The notes: generated from the letters alone by a model not told the origin. Shown: positions 16,078-25,461, numbered from the stretch's first letter. The stretch: 64,000 nt of DNA from Duganella aceris (GCF_011090165.1 NZ_JAADJT010000006.1:394288-458287), one strand, 5' to 3'. Made by a program: numbers and translations.

Positions 16078-17208
16078 ATGACCTTCCGCCGCCTCGATCT
16101 GTTTTGCCGTGTTGTCGACAACTACGGCGATATCGGCATTTGTTGGCGCCTGGCGCGGCAATGGGCGCGCGAACACGGCCTGGCCGTGACGCTGTGGGTC
16201 GACGACCTGGCCAGCTTCCAGCGCATCTGCCCGGAGGTCGAGGTCGACACCGAGACGCAGCAGCTGGCCGGCGTCACCGTGCGCCACTGGCGCAGCCAGG
16301 ACGGCGGGTTCACGCCCGCCGACGTGGCCGACATCGTGATCGAATTTTTCGCGGTCGATATTCCGCCCGGCTACATCGAGGCGATGGCGCAGTGCGAGCC
16401 GCGTCCGGTCTGGTTCAATTTGGAGGGCTTGACGGCGGAGGAGTGGGTCGAGGGTTGCCATCGCCTGACGTCGCCGCATCCGCGCCTCAAGCTGACCAAG
16501 CATTTCTTCTTTCCCGGCTTCACCGCCAGAACCGGCGGGCTGCTGCGCGAAGCGGATCTGGAGCCGCAGCGTCTGGCGTTTCAGTCGCAGGCATCGGAAG
16601 CGGCGGCCTTCCTGGCGCGCTTCGGCGTCACGCCGGCCGAGATGGCGGCGACCAAGGTGTCGCTGTTCTGCTATCCGCACGCGCCGGTGTCGGCGCTGTT
16701 CGAGGTCTGGCAGAACGCCGCCGCGCCCATCGTCTGCCTGGTGCCGGAAGGCGTCGCGGCGGAGGCGGTGCACGCCTTCACCGGCGGCCAGGCTTCGGCC
16801 ACGCGCGGCGCGCTGACGGTGCGTGTGCTGCCCTTCGTAGCGCAGCCGGATTACGACAAGCTGCTGTGGGCCTGCGACCTGAACTTCGTGCGCGGCGAGG
16901 ATTCCTTCGTGCGCGCGCAATGGGCCGGCAAGCCCTTCGTCTGGCACATCTATCCGCAGGACGAGAACCTGCACCACAAGAAATTGCGCGCCTTCCTGCA
17001 ACGCTACGCGACCGACTTGCCCAACCTGACCGCCTTCTCGCTGTACTGGAACGGCGCCGCCGCGATGGACGACTGGACGGCCGGCTGGTCCGCCTTCGAG
17101 CGCGAGATGCCGCAAATGACGCTGCGCGCCGCCGAGTGGCAGCAACAAATGTTGGCCCACGGCGACCTGGCCGGCAACATGCTGGCCTTCGCCGCCACGC
17201 TGAGATAG
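16078..17208 (+). CDS. earP: EF-P arginine rhamnosyltransferase EarP
   Basis: This 376-residue GT-B glycosyltransferase transfers rhamnose from dTDP-beta-L-rhamnose to Arg32 of elongation factor P. The N terminus RLDLFCRVVDNYGDIGICWR is the EarP signature and holds the catalytic Asp of the DNYGDIG motif. The C-terminal part has the nucleotide-sugar-binding segment NFVRGEDSFVRAQWAGKPFVWHIYPQ. It lies 131 bases upstream of efp on the same strand, the standard pairing. It is divergent from the repeat-protein cassette across 153 bases with no other gene. Confidence 0.96.
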   Translation: MTFRRLDLFCRVVDNYGDIGICWRLARQWAREHGLAVTLWVDDLASFQRICPEVEVDTETQQLAGVTVRHWRSQDGGFTPADVADIVIEFFAVDIPPGYIEAMAQCEPRPVWFNLEGLTAEEWVEGCHRLTSPHPRLKLTKHFFFPGFTARTGGLLREADLEPQRLAFQSQASEAAAFLARFGVTPAEMAATKVSLFCYPHAPVSALFEVWQNAAAPIVCLVPEGVAAEAVHAFTGGQASATRGALTVRVLPFVAQPDYDKLLWACDLNFVRGEDSFVRAQWAGKPFVWHIYPQDENLHHKKLRAFLQRYATDLPNLTAFSLYWNGAAAMDDWTAGWSAFEREMPQMTLRAAEWQQQMLAHGDLAGNMLAFAATLR

Positions 17209-17339
17209 GCGGGGCGGGAAAAACAGGGTACAATGCCGGGTTAATTTACAGCGCATTTTTACCCGATCAAACGTAAGCCGAAGGCTTTTGCCTGGCAACA
17301 GATGATTTTTACGCAACCTACTTTTTACGTACATTCTCT

Positions 17340-17915
17340 ATGAAACCTGCAAAAGAAATTCGTGTTGGCAATATCATTATGGTTGAGGGCAAGCCATTCA
17401 TCGTGCTGCGCTCCGACGTCAACGGTTCGAGCCGCACGGGCTTCACGTACAAATGGAAGATGAAGAATCTTCTGACCAACAGCCCGCTGGAAAACGTCTT
17501 CCGTGGCGACGACAAGTTCGACGTCGTGGTCCTGGACAAGAAGCCGGTCACCTACTCGTACTTCGCCGATCCTCTGTACGTCTTCATGGACGCTGAGTAC
17601 GAACAGTACGAAATCGAAGAAGAAAACCTGGGCGACGCCCTGAACTACCTGAAAGACGGCATGGAATGCGAAGCTGTCTTCTACGACGGCAAAGCGATCT
17701 CGGTTGAACTGCCAACCACCATCGCACGCCAGATCGTGTACTCGGAGCCAGCCGTCAAGGGCAACACTTCGGGCAACGTCCTGAAAGACGCGAAGATCGA
17801 AAACGCCATTGAATCGAAACAGTTCACCGTTCAAGTGCCACTGTTCGTGAGCCAGGACGACGTCATCGAAATCGACACCCGCACCAACGAATACAAGAAA
17901 ATCGTCCGCAACTAA
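17340..17915 (+). CDS. efp: Elongation factor P
   Basis: EF-P rescues ribosomes stalled at polyproline stretches. The 191-residue protein has the KOW-like N-terminal domain and two OB domains. The tip loop reads NGSSRTGFT with Arg at position 32, the rhamnosylated form, rather than the Lys of the EpmA-modified type. This agrees with the EarP gene just upstream. Codon choice differs from the neighbours (more CCA and GCT), as expected of a highly expressed gene. A strong terminator follows. No obvious Shine-Dalgarno is visible before the ATG. Confidence 0.97.
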   Translation: MKPAKEIRVGNIIMVEGKPFIVLRSDVNGSSRTGFTYKWKMKNLLTNSPLENVFRGDDKFDVVVLDKKPVTYSYFADPLYVFMDAEYEQYEIEEENLGDALNYLKDGMECEAVFYDGKAISVELPTTIARQIVYSEPAVKGNTSGNVLKDAKIENAIESKQFTVQVPLFVSQDDVIEIDTRTNEYKKIVRN

Positions 17916-17930
17916 GTCGATTTCCTCCTT

Positions 17931-17969
17931 AAAAAAGCACGCCCGCATCGCCGGCGTGCTTTTTTTTTT
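17931..17969 (+). terminator. Intrinsic terminator of efp
   Basis: AAAAAAGCACGCC pairs with GGCGTGCTTTTTT around a 9-base loop and is followed by a long T-run, 15 bases after the efp stop. Confidence 0.93.
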
Positions 17970-18052
17970 GCCCAAAATGGCAATTTTTGTGGTGTAGCTG
18001 TCAACACGCTGATATATTTATGCAACGCAACAAACCAACGACAAGGATGGGC

Positions 18053-19660
18053 ATGGACCGCAGGGACTTCGTACGGATCGGTTTGGCGGCTGGGGCCGCC
18101 GTGAGCGGCAATCGCGTGCTGGCGGCGCCGGCGACGGCGGGGGCCAAACTTGGCCCGGGCGGCATCCTCGACGCCGGTGTGTTGGAGCAGCAGCAGATGA
18201 TGGAGGCCGGCAAGCTGACCTCGCACGCGCTGACGTCGCAATACCTGGCCCGCATCAAGAGCATCGACAAGTCCGGTCCGCGTCTCAACGCCATCATCGA
18301 AATCAATCCCGAAGCGCTGAAGATCGCGCTGGAGATGGACCGCGAGCGCAATCTGAAGCGCGTGCGCGGTCCGCTGCACGGCATCCCGGTCCTATTGAAG
18401 GACAACATCGCCACCGCCGACCGCATGAGCACCACCGCCGGTTCGCTGGCGCTGTCCGGCGTGCGCGCCGCGCGCGACGCGCATGTGACGGCGCAGTTGC
18501 GCGCGGCCGGCGCCGTCATCATCGGCAAGACCAACCTGAGCGAGTGGGCCAATATGCGCTCCACCCATTCCGTCAGCGGCTGGAGCGGGCGTGGCGGTCT
18601 GACCTTGAATCCGTATGCGCTGGACCGCAACTGCAGCGGCTCCAGTTCCGGCTCGGGCGCGGCGATCGCCGCCGGCCTGGCTACGCTGGCGGTCGGCACC
18701 GAGACCGACGGCTCCATCGTTTCGCCGGCCTCGATCTGCGGCCTGGTCGGCATCAAGCCGACCCTGGGCTTGGTCAGCCGCAGCGGCATCATCCCGATCG
18801 CGCACTCGCAGGACACCGCCGGCCCGATGGCGCGCAGCGTCGCCGACGCCGCGCTGATGTTGTCGGCGATGGCGGGCGTCGATGCCAACGATCCGGTGAC
18901 GAAGGAAAGCGCGGGCAAGGGCGGCGACTATCGCGCGGCGCTGGAGAAGGGCGGCCTGAAAGGCAAGCGTATCGGCGTGGCGCGCAATTTCTTCGGCCGC
19001 AACGACGATCTGGACGCGGTGATCGAAAAAGCGCTGCTGGCATTGAAGGCGCAGGGCGCGGTGCTGGTCGATACCGAAGTGCCCAACGTCGGCAAGTACG
19101 ACGACAGCGAGACCGAAGTGCTGCTGTACGAATTCAAGGCCGATCTGGCGGCCTATCTGAAGGAATATGCGCCCAACGCGCCGGTCTCCAACATGGCCGA
19201 CGTGATCGCGTTCAACGAGAAGAACAAGCAGCGGGAATTGCCGTACTTCGGGCAGGAGTACCTGGTGCGCTCGCAGGAAAAGGGCGGTCTCGATACGCCG
19301 GCCTACCGCGAGGCGCTGGCCAACAACCACCGCTATTCGCGCGCCGAGGGTATCGATCAGGTGATGAAGGAGCACCGGCTCGATGCGCTGGTGGCGCCGA
19401 CCGGCGGCCCGGCGTGGCTGACCGACTTTATCAACGGCGACCATTACACCGGCAGCTTCTCGTCACCGGCGGCGGTGGCGGGTTATCCGCACATCACGGT
19501 GCCGGCTGGGTATGTGCACGGCTTGCCGGTCGGGCTGTCGTTCGTCGGCGCGGCGTATAGCGAAGCGTCGTTGATCCGCATGGCTTACTCGTACGAGCAG
19601 GCCACGCTGCACCGCCGCGCGCCGCAGTTCCCGGCCAGCGTGTCGCTGGCGGCGCGCTAG
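18053..19660 (+). CDS. Amidase signature family protein with Tat signal
   Basis: This 535-residue amidase starts at ATG 18053, chosen because AAGG lies 6 bases upstream and the protein then begins with a Tat signal (DRRDFVRIG, hydrophobic stretch, AAPATAG). ATG codons at 18020 and 18047 are alternatives. The Ser-cisSer-Lys triad is visible: Lys116 (IPVLLKDNI), cis-Ser197 or 198 (CSGSSSGSGAA) and nucleophile Ser221 (TETDGSIVSP). It hydrolyses amide bonds, probably in the periplasm; the substrate is unknown. Its stop overlaps the stop of the convergent gene at 19657. Confidence 0.94.
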   Translation: MDRRDFVRIGLAAGAAVSGNRVLAAPATAGAKLGPGGILDAGVLEQQQMMEAGKLTSHALTSQYLARIKSIDKSGPRLNAIIEINPEALKIALEMDRERNLKRVRGPLHGIPVLLKDNIATADRMSTTAGSLALSGVRAARDAHVTAQLRAAGAVIIGKTNLSEWANMRSTHSVSGWSGRGGLTLNPYALDRNCSGSSSGSGAAIAAGLATLAVGTETDGSIVSPASICGLVGIKPTLGLVSRSGIIPIAHSQDTAGPMARSVADAALMLSAMAGVDANDPVTKESAGKGGDYRAALEKGGLKGKRIGVARNFFGRNDDLDAVIEKALLALKAQGAVLVDTEVPNVGKYDDSETEVLLYEFKADLAAYLKEYAPNAPVSNMADVIAFNEKNKQRELPYFGQEYLVRSQEKGGLDTPAYREALANNHRYSRAEGIDQVMKEHRLDALVAPTGGPAWLTDFINGDHYTGSFSSPAAVAGYPHITVPAGYVHGLPVGLSFVGAAYSEASLIRMAYSYEQATLHRRAPQFPASVSLAAR

Positions 19661-20403
19661 CCTTTCAGCAGGTGGCGGAAGGTCGGCTCGATGTTCATCG
19701 CGTGCAGGTGGGCGATGATGTCTTCCAGCGTGGCGTCTTTCAGTAGCAGGCCTTCGGTTGGCGGGATCGCCGTCGCCGCGCGTGGGGCGGCCGCGGGCGC
19801 CGGCGCCGGCGCGGCCGCCTGCTTCTGCTGAAGCAGGTTGAGCGCCTTGGCGAATTCCGCGTCGCCGATGCTTTGCAAGCCTTCCAGGAACGCCGTCTGC
19901 GCGGCGATTGGCGGCTGCATTTCCAGGCCAAGTTCGTCGGCGAACGAAGCGCCCATGCCCGGATTGATGAACGCGCCCCACAATCCGGTCGCATGGTGCA
20001 GGCACGGCGGCAGCTCGACCGCCGTCCGGTTCAAATCAATTTGCTCGTCTTTAAAGTAAGCCATATGCAGCAAGGCCAGGAACGCGCGCGCCTGCTCGGT
20101 CGGTATCGGCGATGCGAGCGACAGCCACAGGCCGTAGCTGGTGCCGCCGGAGACGCTGACCGCCGGCGCCGGCAAGCCGAGCTCCGTTTGCAGCGCGTTG
20201 GCGACCTCGCACAAGCGCGTCCAATGCTGCTCGTTCGGCGTCTTGTGGAAGTCGATGACCAGCGCGCGCGTCATGCCGGCGGCGTTGGCCAGGTCGACGG
20301 ACAGCGTGGTCTCGCCGCTCAAGTGCCAGCCCAGGCTCTCGTCGTCATAACGCTGGTCGTTAAGCAGATAGAGTCTTCTCAGTTCCGAAATTAATTTATG
20401 CAT
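19657..20403 (-). CDS. Conserved-looking protein of unknown function
   Basis: This 248-residue cytosolic protein (MHKLISELRRLYLLNDQRYD) has a folded core to about residue 190. It includes ALVIDFHKTPNEQHWTRLCE and VSVSGGTSYGLWLSLASPIP. A short Ala/Pro linker and a C-terminal motif (LLLKDATLEDIIAHLHAMNI) follow. The DFH and SGGTSYGLWLSL segments recall archaeo-eukaryotic primase-like folds, in which an acidic pair and an SGxGxHxW stretch recur. This is only a resemblance and the metal-binding pair is not complete. It overlaps the amidase gene tail to tail and has 93 bases before the divergent hydrolase gene. Confidence 0.72.
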   Translation of the reverse strand: MHKLISELRRLYLLNDQRYDDESLGWHLSGETTLSVDLANAAGMTRALVIDFHKTPNEQHWTRLCEVANALQTELGLPAPAVSVSGGTSYGLWLSLASPIPTEQARAFLALLHMAYFKDEQIDLNRTAVELPPCLHHATGLWGAFINPGMGASFADELGLEMQPPIAAQTAFLEGLQSIGDAEFAKALNLLQQKQAAAPAPAPAAAPRAATAIPPTEGLLLKDATLEDIIAHLHAMNIEPTFRHLLKG

Positions 20404-20496
20404 GTCCGCATTATCGCTCAACGCGATTTGATAATGATGGTTTATTATGCAACATGGCAGCCGTGGCGCTGCTTCACCTGAGATGGAACTATCGCG

Positions 20497-21510
20497 ATGA
20501 CTAAAGCTGTCTATGGTTTTGCCGTGCTGGCGCTGGCCGCCGGCGTGATGCCTTCCGCGTTTGCTGCCGCGCAGCCCGATGCGGGCGCCGTGTTCGCGGT
20601 GCCGCATCAGCTGGTCGACGTCGGCGGCCGCAAGATGAACATCTATTGCAGCGGGCAGGGCGCCACCACGGTGGTCTTCGATTCTCCGTCCGGCGACGCC
20701 GGGTGGGGCTGGTATCGCGTGCAGCCGGAAGTGGCCAGGCACACCCGCGCTTGCGTCTACGACCGTGCGGGCCTTGGCTTCAGCGATCCGGCCAAGCGGC
20801 CCAACACCTCCGAAAACGTGGTGGAGGATCTGCACAAGCTGCTGGCGGCGGCCGGCGAGAAGGCTCCGTATGTCCTGGTCGGCAATTCGCTCGGCGGCGC
20901 CAATGTGCAGGTCTTCACCTATCGCTATCCGAAAGAGGTCAAGGGGCTGGTGCTGGTCGAGGCGCAGCACGAGGATGAAACCAGTCGCCTGGACAAGGTC
21001 ACGCAAGGAAAAATCAAGCAGGTCTACACGATGATCGCCGCGCAGAACAAGTACTGCCTGGCCGCCGCCGAAAAAGGCTTCAAGGCCGGTAGCGAGGAAC
21101 AGACCAATTGCGTCGACAACGAGGCGGCGATCGCGAAAGTGTTCGGTCCCAAGCTGGCCGCTGCGATATCGGCGTCCACGGCGAAGCCCGGCTTCTGGCG
21201 CGCCAACGTCGCCGAATACGACGGCATCGCCGCCAGCGATGAACAGCTGCGCAAGCTGCGGCGTCCGTTCGGCGACCTGCCGGTCGTGGTGCTGACCCGA
21301 GGCGTCAGCCCGTATGCGATACCCGGCCAGCCGCAAAGCGCGATGAACAAGGCGACGGAAGATGAGAATTTCGCGGTGCAGAAGGAATATCTGAAGCTGA
21401 CCACGCGCGGCACGCAGCGCGTGGTGGCCGGCGCCGGCCACGTGATTCAGGCGGAGAAGCCCGAAGCCGTGGTCGCGGCGGTGCTGGAAGTGCTGAAGCA
21501 GGTCAAGTAA
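20497..21510 (+). CDS. Secreted alpha/beta hydrolase
   Basis: This 337-residue protein has a Sec signal peptide (MTKAVYGFAVLALAAGVMPSAFA). The hydrolase core shows the oxyanion-strand region GATTVVFDSPSGDAGWGWYR, the nucleophile elbow VGNSLGGAN with its Ser, and the C-terminal catalytic His region GAGHVIQAEKPEAV. The acid is probably in the VLTRGVSP region. It is likely a periplasmic esterase or peptidase; the substrate is unknown. Its TAA directly abuts the stop of the convergent msrA. Confidence 0.88.
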   Translation: MTKAVYGFAVLALAAGVMPSAFAAAQPDAGAVFAVPHQLVDVGGRKMNIYCSGQGATTVVFDSPSGDAGWGWYRVQPEVARHTRACVYDRAGLGFSDPAKRPNTSENVVEDLHKLLAAAGEKAPYVLVGNSLGGANVQVFTYRYPKEVKGLVLVEAQHEDETSRLDKVTQGKIKQVYTMIAAQNKYCLAAAEKGFKAGSEEQTNCVDNEAAIAKVFGPKLAAAISASTAKPGFWRANVAEYDGIAASDEQLRKLRRPFGDLPVVVLTRGVSPYAIPGQPQSAMNKATEDENFAVQKEYLKLTTRGTQRVVAGAGHVIQAEKPEAVVAAVLEVLKQVK

Positions 21511-22224
21511 TCACATCGCCTTGCGGACCAGGACCGCGTCGGCCCGGTACAGCTCCGGGATGACGCGCTTCAGGTTCGCCACCTTCGGCAAATCGTTGTA
21601 GACGATGTACGGATCGTTCGGATGCAACGTCAGGTAGTTCTGGTGATAGCTCTCGGCCGGATAGAATTTTTTATCCGATTCGATCCTGGTCGCCAGCGGT
21701 TTCTTGAACACGTGGGCGGCGTCCAGCTGCGCGATGTATTTTTCTGCCACACTGCGCTGCACCGGCGATTGCGGGAAGATCGCCGAGCGGTATTGCGTGC
21801 CGGTGTCCGGCCCCTGGCGATTCAGCTCGGTCGGATTGTGCGCCACCGAGAAGAAGATCTGCAGCAGCTTGCCGTAGCTGATCTGCGTCGGGTCGTAGGT
21901 GATCTTCACCGATTCCGCATGGCCGGTGTCGCCGGAGCTGACCGTGTCGTAGGACGCGGTGCGCGCATCGCCGCCGATGTAGCCGGAGACCGCGTTGCTG
22001 ACGCCTTTGACGTGCTGGAACACGCCCTGTACGCCCCAGAAACAGCCGCCGGAAAAGATCGCGGTGGCGGTGTGCTCTGTACTGGCCGGTTCATCGACCG
22101 CCGGCGGCGCGATGACCACGGCGACTTCCGCCGATACCGCCGGTTGCTGCAACAGGAACAGGCCGACGACGCCTGCACCGATCAAGGCCGCCGGAGCGCC
22201 CCAGTTTTTCAAGATGCTTTTCAT
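21511..22224 (-). CDS. msrA: Peptide methionine (S)-S-oxide reductase, membrane-anchored or exported
   Basis: MsrA reduces the S-epimer of methionine sulfoxide. The 237-residue protein has an N-terminal hydrophobic segment (APAALIGAGVVGLFLLQQPA), so it acts at the outer face of the inner membrane. The catalytic motif GGCFWGVQGVF places the nucleophile at Cys61. Other MsrA hallmarks are TGHAESVKITYDP, the FFSVAHNPTELNRQGPDTGTQ region (split here) and YHQNYL. The start at 22224 is supported by a GGAG site. It is third in an msrB-dipZ-msrA operon with gaps of 12-13 bases, so DipZ probably supplies its electrons. Confidence 0.95.
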   Translation of the reverse strand: MKSILKNWGAPAALIGAGVVGLFLLQQPAVSAEVAVVIAPPAVDEPASTEHTATAIFSGGCFWGVQGVFQHVKGVSNAVSGYIGGDARTASYDTVSSGDTGHAESVKITYDPTQISYGKLLQIFFSVAHNPTELNRQGPDTGTQYRSAIFPQSPVQRSVAEKYIAQLDAAHVFKKPLATRIESDKKFYPAESYHQNYLTLHPNDPYIVYNDLPKVANLKRVIPELYRADAVLVRKAM

Positions 22225-22237
22225 GTAAATCTCCGTT

Positions 22238-24094
22238 TCAACCAAAGGTGAAGGCGTAGGCTTGTACGCCTGGATCGAGGAACTCAATGCTGAAGGTGCG
22301 GTCGCCGACGCCGCCGGCCTGGCGCACCAGCTGATACAAACGCTGGCCGTCGATCACGCCGCTGCCGTCGGCCGCGACGTCGGTACCGTGATCCTTGCCC
22401 GGCGCGGCGCCGTCGATGGTGACGCGGAAGCGTACCGGCTTGCCGTCCTTGCCCGGTCCGAGCACCAGATGCACATCACGCGCATGGAAGCGGTAGACGA
22501 TGCTGCCCTTGCCCTGGTTCAGCGTGATCTGGTCCGGTTGCGACAGCCAGTTGCCGGCCAGGCCCCACTGGTTCAGCGCCGGCTTGGCCGGAGCGGTGTA
22601 GCTGCGGGCGGCGTTGGCCGCCTGCTTTTCCGGCGAGGCGAAGTTCTCGGCGCGCTCGTAACCGAGATAGGTCTCCGGCGACGCCACCTGGCCCATGTCC
22701 GCCTGCTGCTGCACGCCTTGCGCATCTTCGGCGCTGACCACGGTGTTGGTGACGTCCTTGCGGCCGGCTTCTTCCAGCAGCTGCTGGATCGCCTGTTCCG
22801 ATTTGGCGTAGTCGCCTTCGCCGAAGTGGTGGTGGCGGATCTGGCCCTTGGCGTCGATCAGGTAGTGCGCCGGCCAGTATTGGTTCTTGAACGCGCGCCA
22901 GATCGCGAAGTTGTTATCGATCGCCACCGGGAAGTTGATGCCCAGGTCCTTGGTGGCCTTGCGGACGTTGCCGATGTCGCGTTCGAAGGCGAATTCCGGA
23001 GCGTGCACGCCGATCACCACCAGGCCCTGGTCGCGGTACTTCTCGGCCCATGCCTTGGTATAGGGCAGGCTGCGCAGGCAGTTGATGCAGGAGTAGGTCC
23101 AGAAATCGATCAGCACCACCTTGCCTTTGAGCTGCTGCGCGGTCAGCGGGGCGGAGTTCAGCCACTGCACGGCGCCGTCCAGCGGAGGCAGCGTGCCTTC
23201 GACGTTGAGCGTGTCGGCGGCCGGCGCCATGGCGCGGCGCGCCATCATCGCCGGACCGGCGGCCATCGCGGTGCGCGACATCATCGCGCCGGAGCCGGTG
23301 TCCTCGGTGGTCGCGTCGCTGGCAGCGGCCCTGCGCATCATCGCGCCGCCGGCGGGAGCTTCGTCGCGCGGCGCCAGGCTATCGATCAGTTTCTGCTCGA
23401 TGCCTGCCGTCGCCACCGAAGACACCTTGGTCAGCAAGCCGGTATCCAGACCGGTCGCGATGGCGACCACGCCGGCCAGCATCGCGACGCCGAGGCCACG
23501 GCGCACCCACTCACCGGCGCCGAGGGAGCGCTTCATCGCTCCGAACACCTTGCCGCCGACCAGCAGCGCCAGAGCCAGCGAAGTCGCGGCGCCGGCGGCG
23601 TAGGCCAACAGCAGCAGCGTGGTGCCGACGCTGGCGCCGTTCAACGCCGCGCCGGTCAGCACCAGGCCGAGCACCGGGCCGGCGCAGGGCGCCCACAGCA
23701 GGCCGGTCGCGACGCCGAGCAGGAAGGACGAACGTGCGCCCGAACCCGCGCCGTTGTCGGACTGCGCCTTGTTGGACAGCTTGTCGCCCAAGGCGACCAG
23801 CGGCTTGGTCAAACGGTCCGCGAGGTGCGGCAGCATCAGCGTAACGCCGAAGAAGGCCATCAAGGCCAGCGCCAGCCAGCGGCCGTATTGGTTGGCCTGC
23901 ACCACCCAGCCGCCACCGACGGCGGCCAGCGTCGCCACGAGCGCGAAGGTCAGCGCCATGCCGGCCAGCAGCGGCAGGCCGCTGCGCACGAACGGTTGCC
24001 CGGTGCGGGCGAATACAAACGGCAGCACCGGCAGGATGCACGGGCTCAGGATGGTCAGGGCGCCGCCCAGGTAGGAGAGTAGAATCAGTAACAT
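22238..24094 (-). CDS. DipZ-type thiol-disulfide transporter (CcdA-like membrane domain plus thioredoxin domain)
   Basis: This 618-residue inner-membrane protein moves reducing equivalents from the cytoplasm to the periplasm. The N-terminal CcdA/DsbD-beta-like half has two membrane Cys (SPCILPVLPF and LLWAPCAGPVLGL) and about six to eight helices. A periplasmic linker rich in Met and Ala (MMRRAAA, AMMSRTAMA, AMMARRAMA) leads to a TlpA-like thioredoxin domain with CxxC (FWTYSCINCLRSLPYTKAW). A C-terminal DipZ beta domain (FHARDVHLVLGPGKDGKPVR) follows. It lies between msrB and msrA, which fits a role as electron donor to both. Confidence 0.93.
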   Translation of the reverse strand: MLLILLSYLGGALTILSPCILPVLPFVFARTGQPFVRSGLPLLAGMALTFALVATLAAVGGGWVVQANQYGRWLALALMAFFGVTLMLPHLADRLTKPLVALGDKLSNKAQSDNGAGSGARSSFLLGVATGLLWAPCAGPVLGLVLTGAALNGASVGTTLLLLAYAAGAATSLALALLVGGKVFGAMKRSLGAGEWVRRGLGVAMLAGVVAIATGLDTGLLTKVSSVATAGIEQKLIDSLAPRDEAPAGGAMMRRAAASDATTEDTGSGAMMSRTAMAAGPAMMARRAMAPAADTLNVEGTLPPLDGAVQWLNSAPLTAQQLKGKVVLIDFWTYSCINCLRSLPYTKAWAEKYRDQGLVVIGVHAPEFAFERDIGNVRKATKDLGINFPVAIDNNFAIWRAFKNQYWPAHYLIDAKGQIRHHHFGEGDYAKSEQAIQQLLEEAGRKDVTNTVVSAEDAQGVQQQADMGQVASPETYLGYERAENFASPEKQAANAARSYTAPAKPALNQWGLAGNWLSQPDQITLNQGKGSIVYRFHARDVHLVLGPGKDGKPVRFRVTIDGAAPGKDHGTDVAADGSGVIDGQRLYQLVRQAGGVGDRTFSIEFLDPGVQAYAFTFG

Positions 24095-24106
24095 GGTGCG
24101 CTCCCG

Positions 24107-24601
24107 TCAAGCTTCGCCGGGCGTGAAGCTCAACGCCAGGCCATCGATGCAATACCGCAGGCCGGTCGGTTCCGGGCCGTCGTCGAACACGTCGCCGAGG
24201 TGGCTGCCGCAGCGGCGGCATTTCACTTCCGCGCCCATCATGCCCAGCGAGGTGGTGCGGCTGGTGTAGACGCCGCGATCCAGCGGTTTCCAGAAACTCG
24301 GCCAGCCGGTGCCGCTATCGAACTTGTTTTTCGACGAGAACAGCGGATTCTGGCAGCCGGCGCAGAAGAATTTGCCGGCGCGGTGCTCGTTGTACAGCGG
24401 GCTGGAAAACGGCCGCTCGGTGCCGCCCTTGCGCAGGATCTCGTATTGGGATGGGCTCAGCAGGGCGCGCCATTCGGCGTCGCTATGAGTCACTTCCCAG
24501 GCCGGGGCGGGGGCGGCGTCAACGGCGCGCCAGTTGAAAGCTGCGGCGCCTGCGATCAGGGCGGCGCCGCCGGTAAAGATGAAACTGCGTCGGGATGTCA
24601 T
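24107..24601 (-). CDS. msrB: Peptide methionine (R)-S-oxide reductase with Tat signal
   Basis: MsrB reduces the R-epimer of methionine sulfoxide. The 164-residue protein begins with a Tat-type signal (MTSRRSFIFTGGAALIAGAA), so it acts in the periplasm. Zinc ligands are Cys80/Cys83 (FFCAGC) and Cys128/Cys131 (KCRRCGSH). The catalytic Cys151 is in LRYCIDGLALSF. The SGTGWPSFWKP motif is intact. The start is set by the GGAGGAAAT site at 24602-24610. It heads the redox operon and is divergent from a two-component system across 149 bases. Confidence 0.95.
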   Translation of the reverse strand: MTSRRSFIFTGGAALIAGAAAFNWRAVDAAPAPAWEVTHSDAEWRALLSPSQYEILRKGGTERPFSSPLYNEHRAGKFFCAGCQNPLFSSKNKFDSGTGWPSFWKPLDRGVYTSRTTSLGMMGAEVKCRRCGSHLGDVFDDGPEPTGLRYCIDGLALSFTPGEA

Positions 24602-24750
24602 ATTTCCTCCAAGAGTGGAATAACCATGGAGCCATTCTGCTCCCCGGGCGCTGACGAAATCCTCACGTAAACTTAAATTAAATGTGATACTTTCCGAGAC
24701 GGGAATCCCGCACAATGGCGGCTTTCCGACTTTTCCGGCCCCGACTGACC

Positions 24751-25461
24751 ATGGAACTACCAAAACGCGTCCTGATCGTAGAAGATGATATGCCGATCGC
24801 CGACCTGCTGCGCATGCACCTGCAGGACGAAGGTTATCAGGTCACCCATTGCGCCGACGGCAACCAGGGCCTGGCCCAGCTGCGCACCGGCGGCTGGGAC
24901 GCGCTGATCCTGGATCTGATGCTGCCCGGCGTGGATGGGCTGGAGATCTGCCGCCAGGCGAGGGCGATGGAAACCTACACGCCGATCATCATCACCAGCG
25001 CGCGATCCAGCGAGGTGCACCGCATCCTCGGGCTGGAGCTGGGCGCCGACGATTACCTGGTCAAGCCGTTCTCGGTGCTGGAGCTGGTGGCGCGCGTCAA
25101 GGCGCTGCTGCGCCGCGCCGACGCCATGGGCCGCAACCAGCGCAACGAGGCCGGCGCGCTGGAGCTGAACGGCGTGCGGCTCGATCCGCTGACGCGCCAA
25201 GCCTATGTCGAAGGCCGCGCGCTGGATCTGACGCCGCGCGAATTCGACCTGCTGTACTTCTTCGTCAAGCATCCGGAGAAAGTGTTCTCGCGGCTGGATC
25301 TGCTGAACCAGGTCTGGGGCTATCAGCACGACGGCTATGAGCATACGGTCAACACCCACATCAACCGCCTGCGCGCCAAGATCGAGGCCGATCCGGCCGA
25401 GCCGACCCGCATCCTGACCGTGTGGGGCAAGGGCTATCGCTTCACGAGCGGCGCCGCATGA
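24751..25461 (+). CDS. OmpR/PhoB-family response regulator
   Basis: This 236-residue regulator has a receiver domain with the acidic pair Glu11-Asp12 (VEDDMPIADLL), phospho-acceptor Asp55 (LILDLMLPG), the switch Ser/Thr in IITSARSSE and Lys in YLVKPFS. A winged-helix effector domain (LTPREFDLLYFFVKHPEKVF to VNTHINRLRAKIE) follows. The ATG at 24751 gives the normal N terminus MELPKRVLIVEDD. It overlaps the kinase gene by four bases (ATGA). Being divergent from msrB-dipZ-msrA, it may control that operon; this is inference from position. Confidence 0.95.
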   Translation: MELPKRVLIVEDDMPIADLLRMHLQDEGYQVTHCADGNQGLAQLRTGGWDALILDLMLPGVDGLEICRQARAMETYTPIIITSARSSEVHRILGLELGADDYLVKPFSVLELVARVKALLRRADAMGRNQRNEAGALELNGVRLDPLTRQAYVEGRALDLTPREFDLLYFFVKHPEKVFSRLDLLNQVWGYQHDGYEHTVNTHINRLRAKIEADPAEPTRILTVWGKGYRFTSGAA

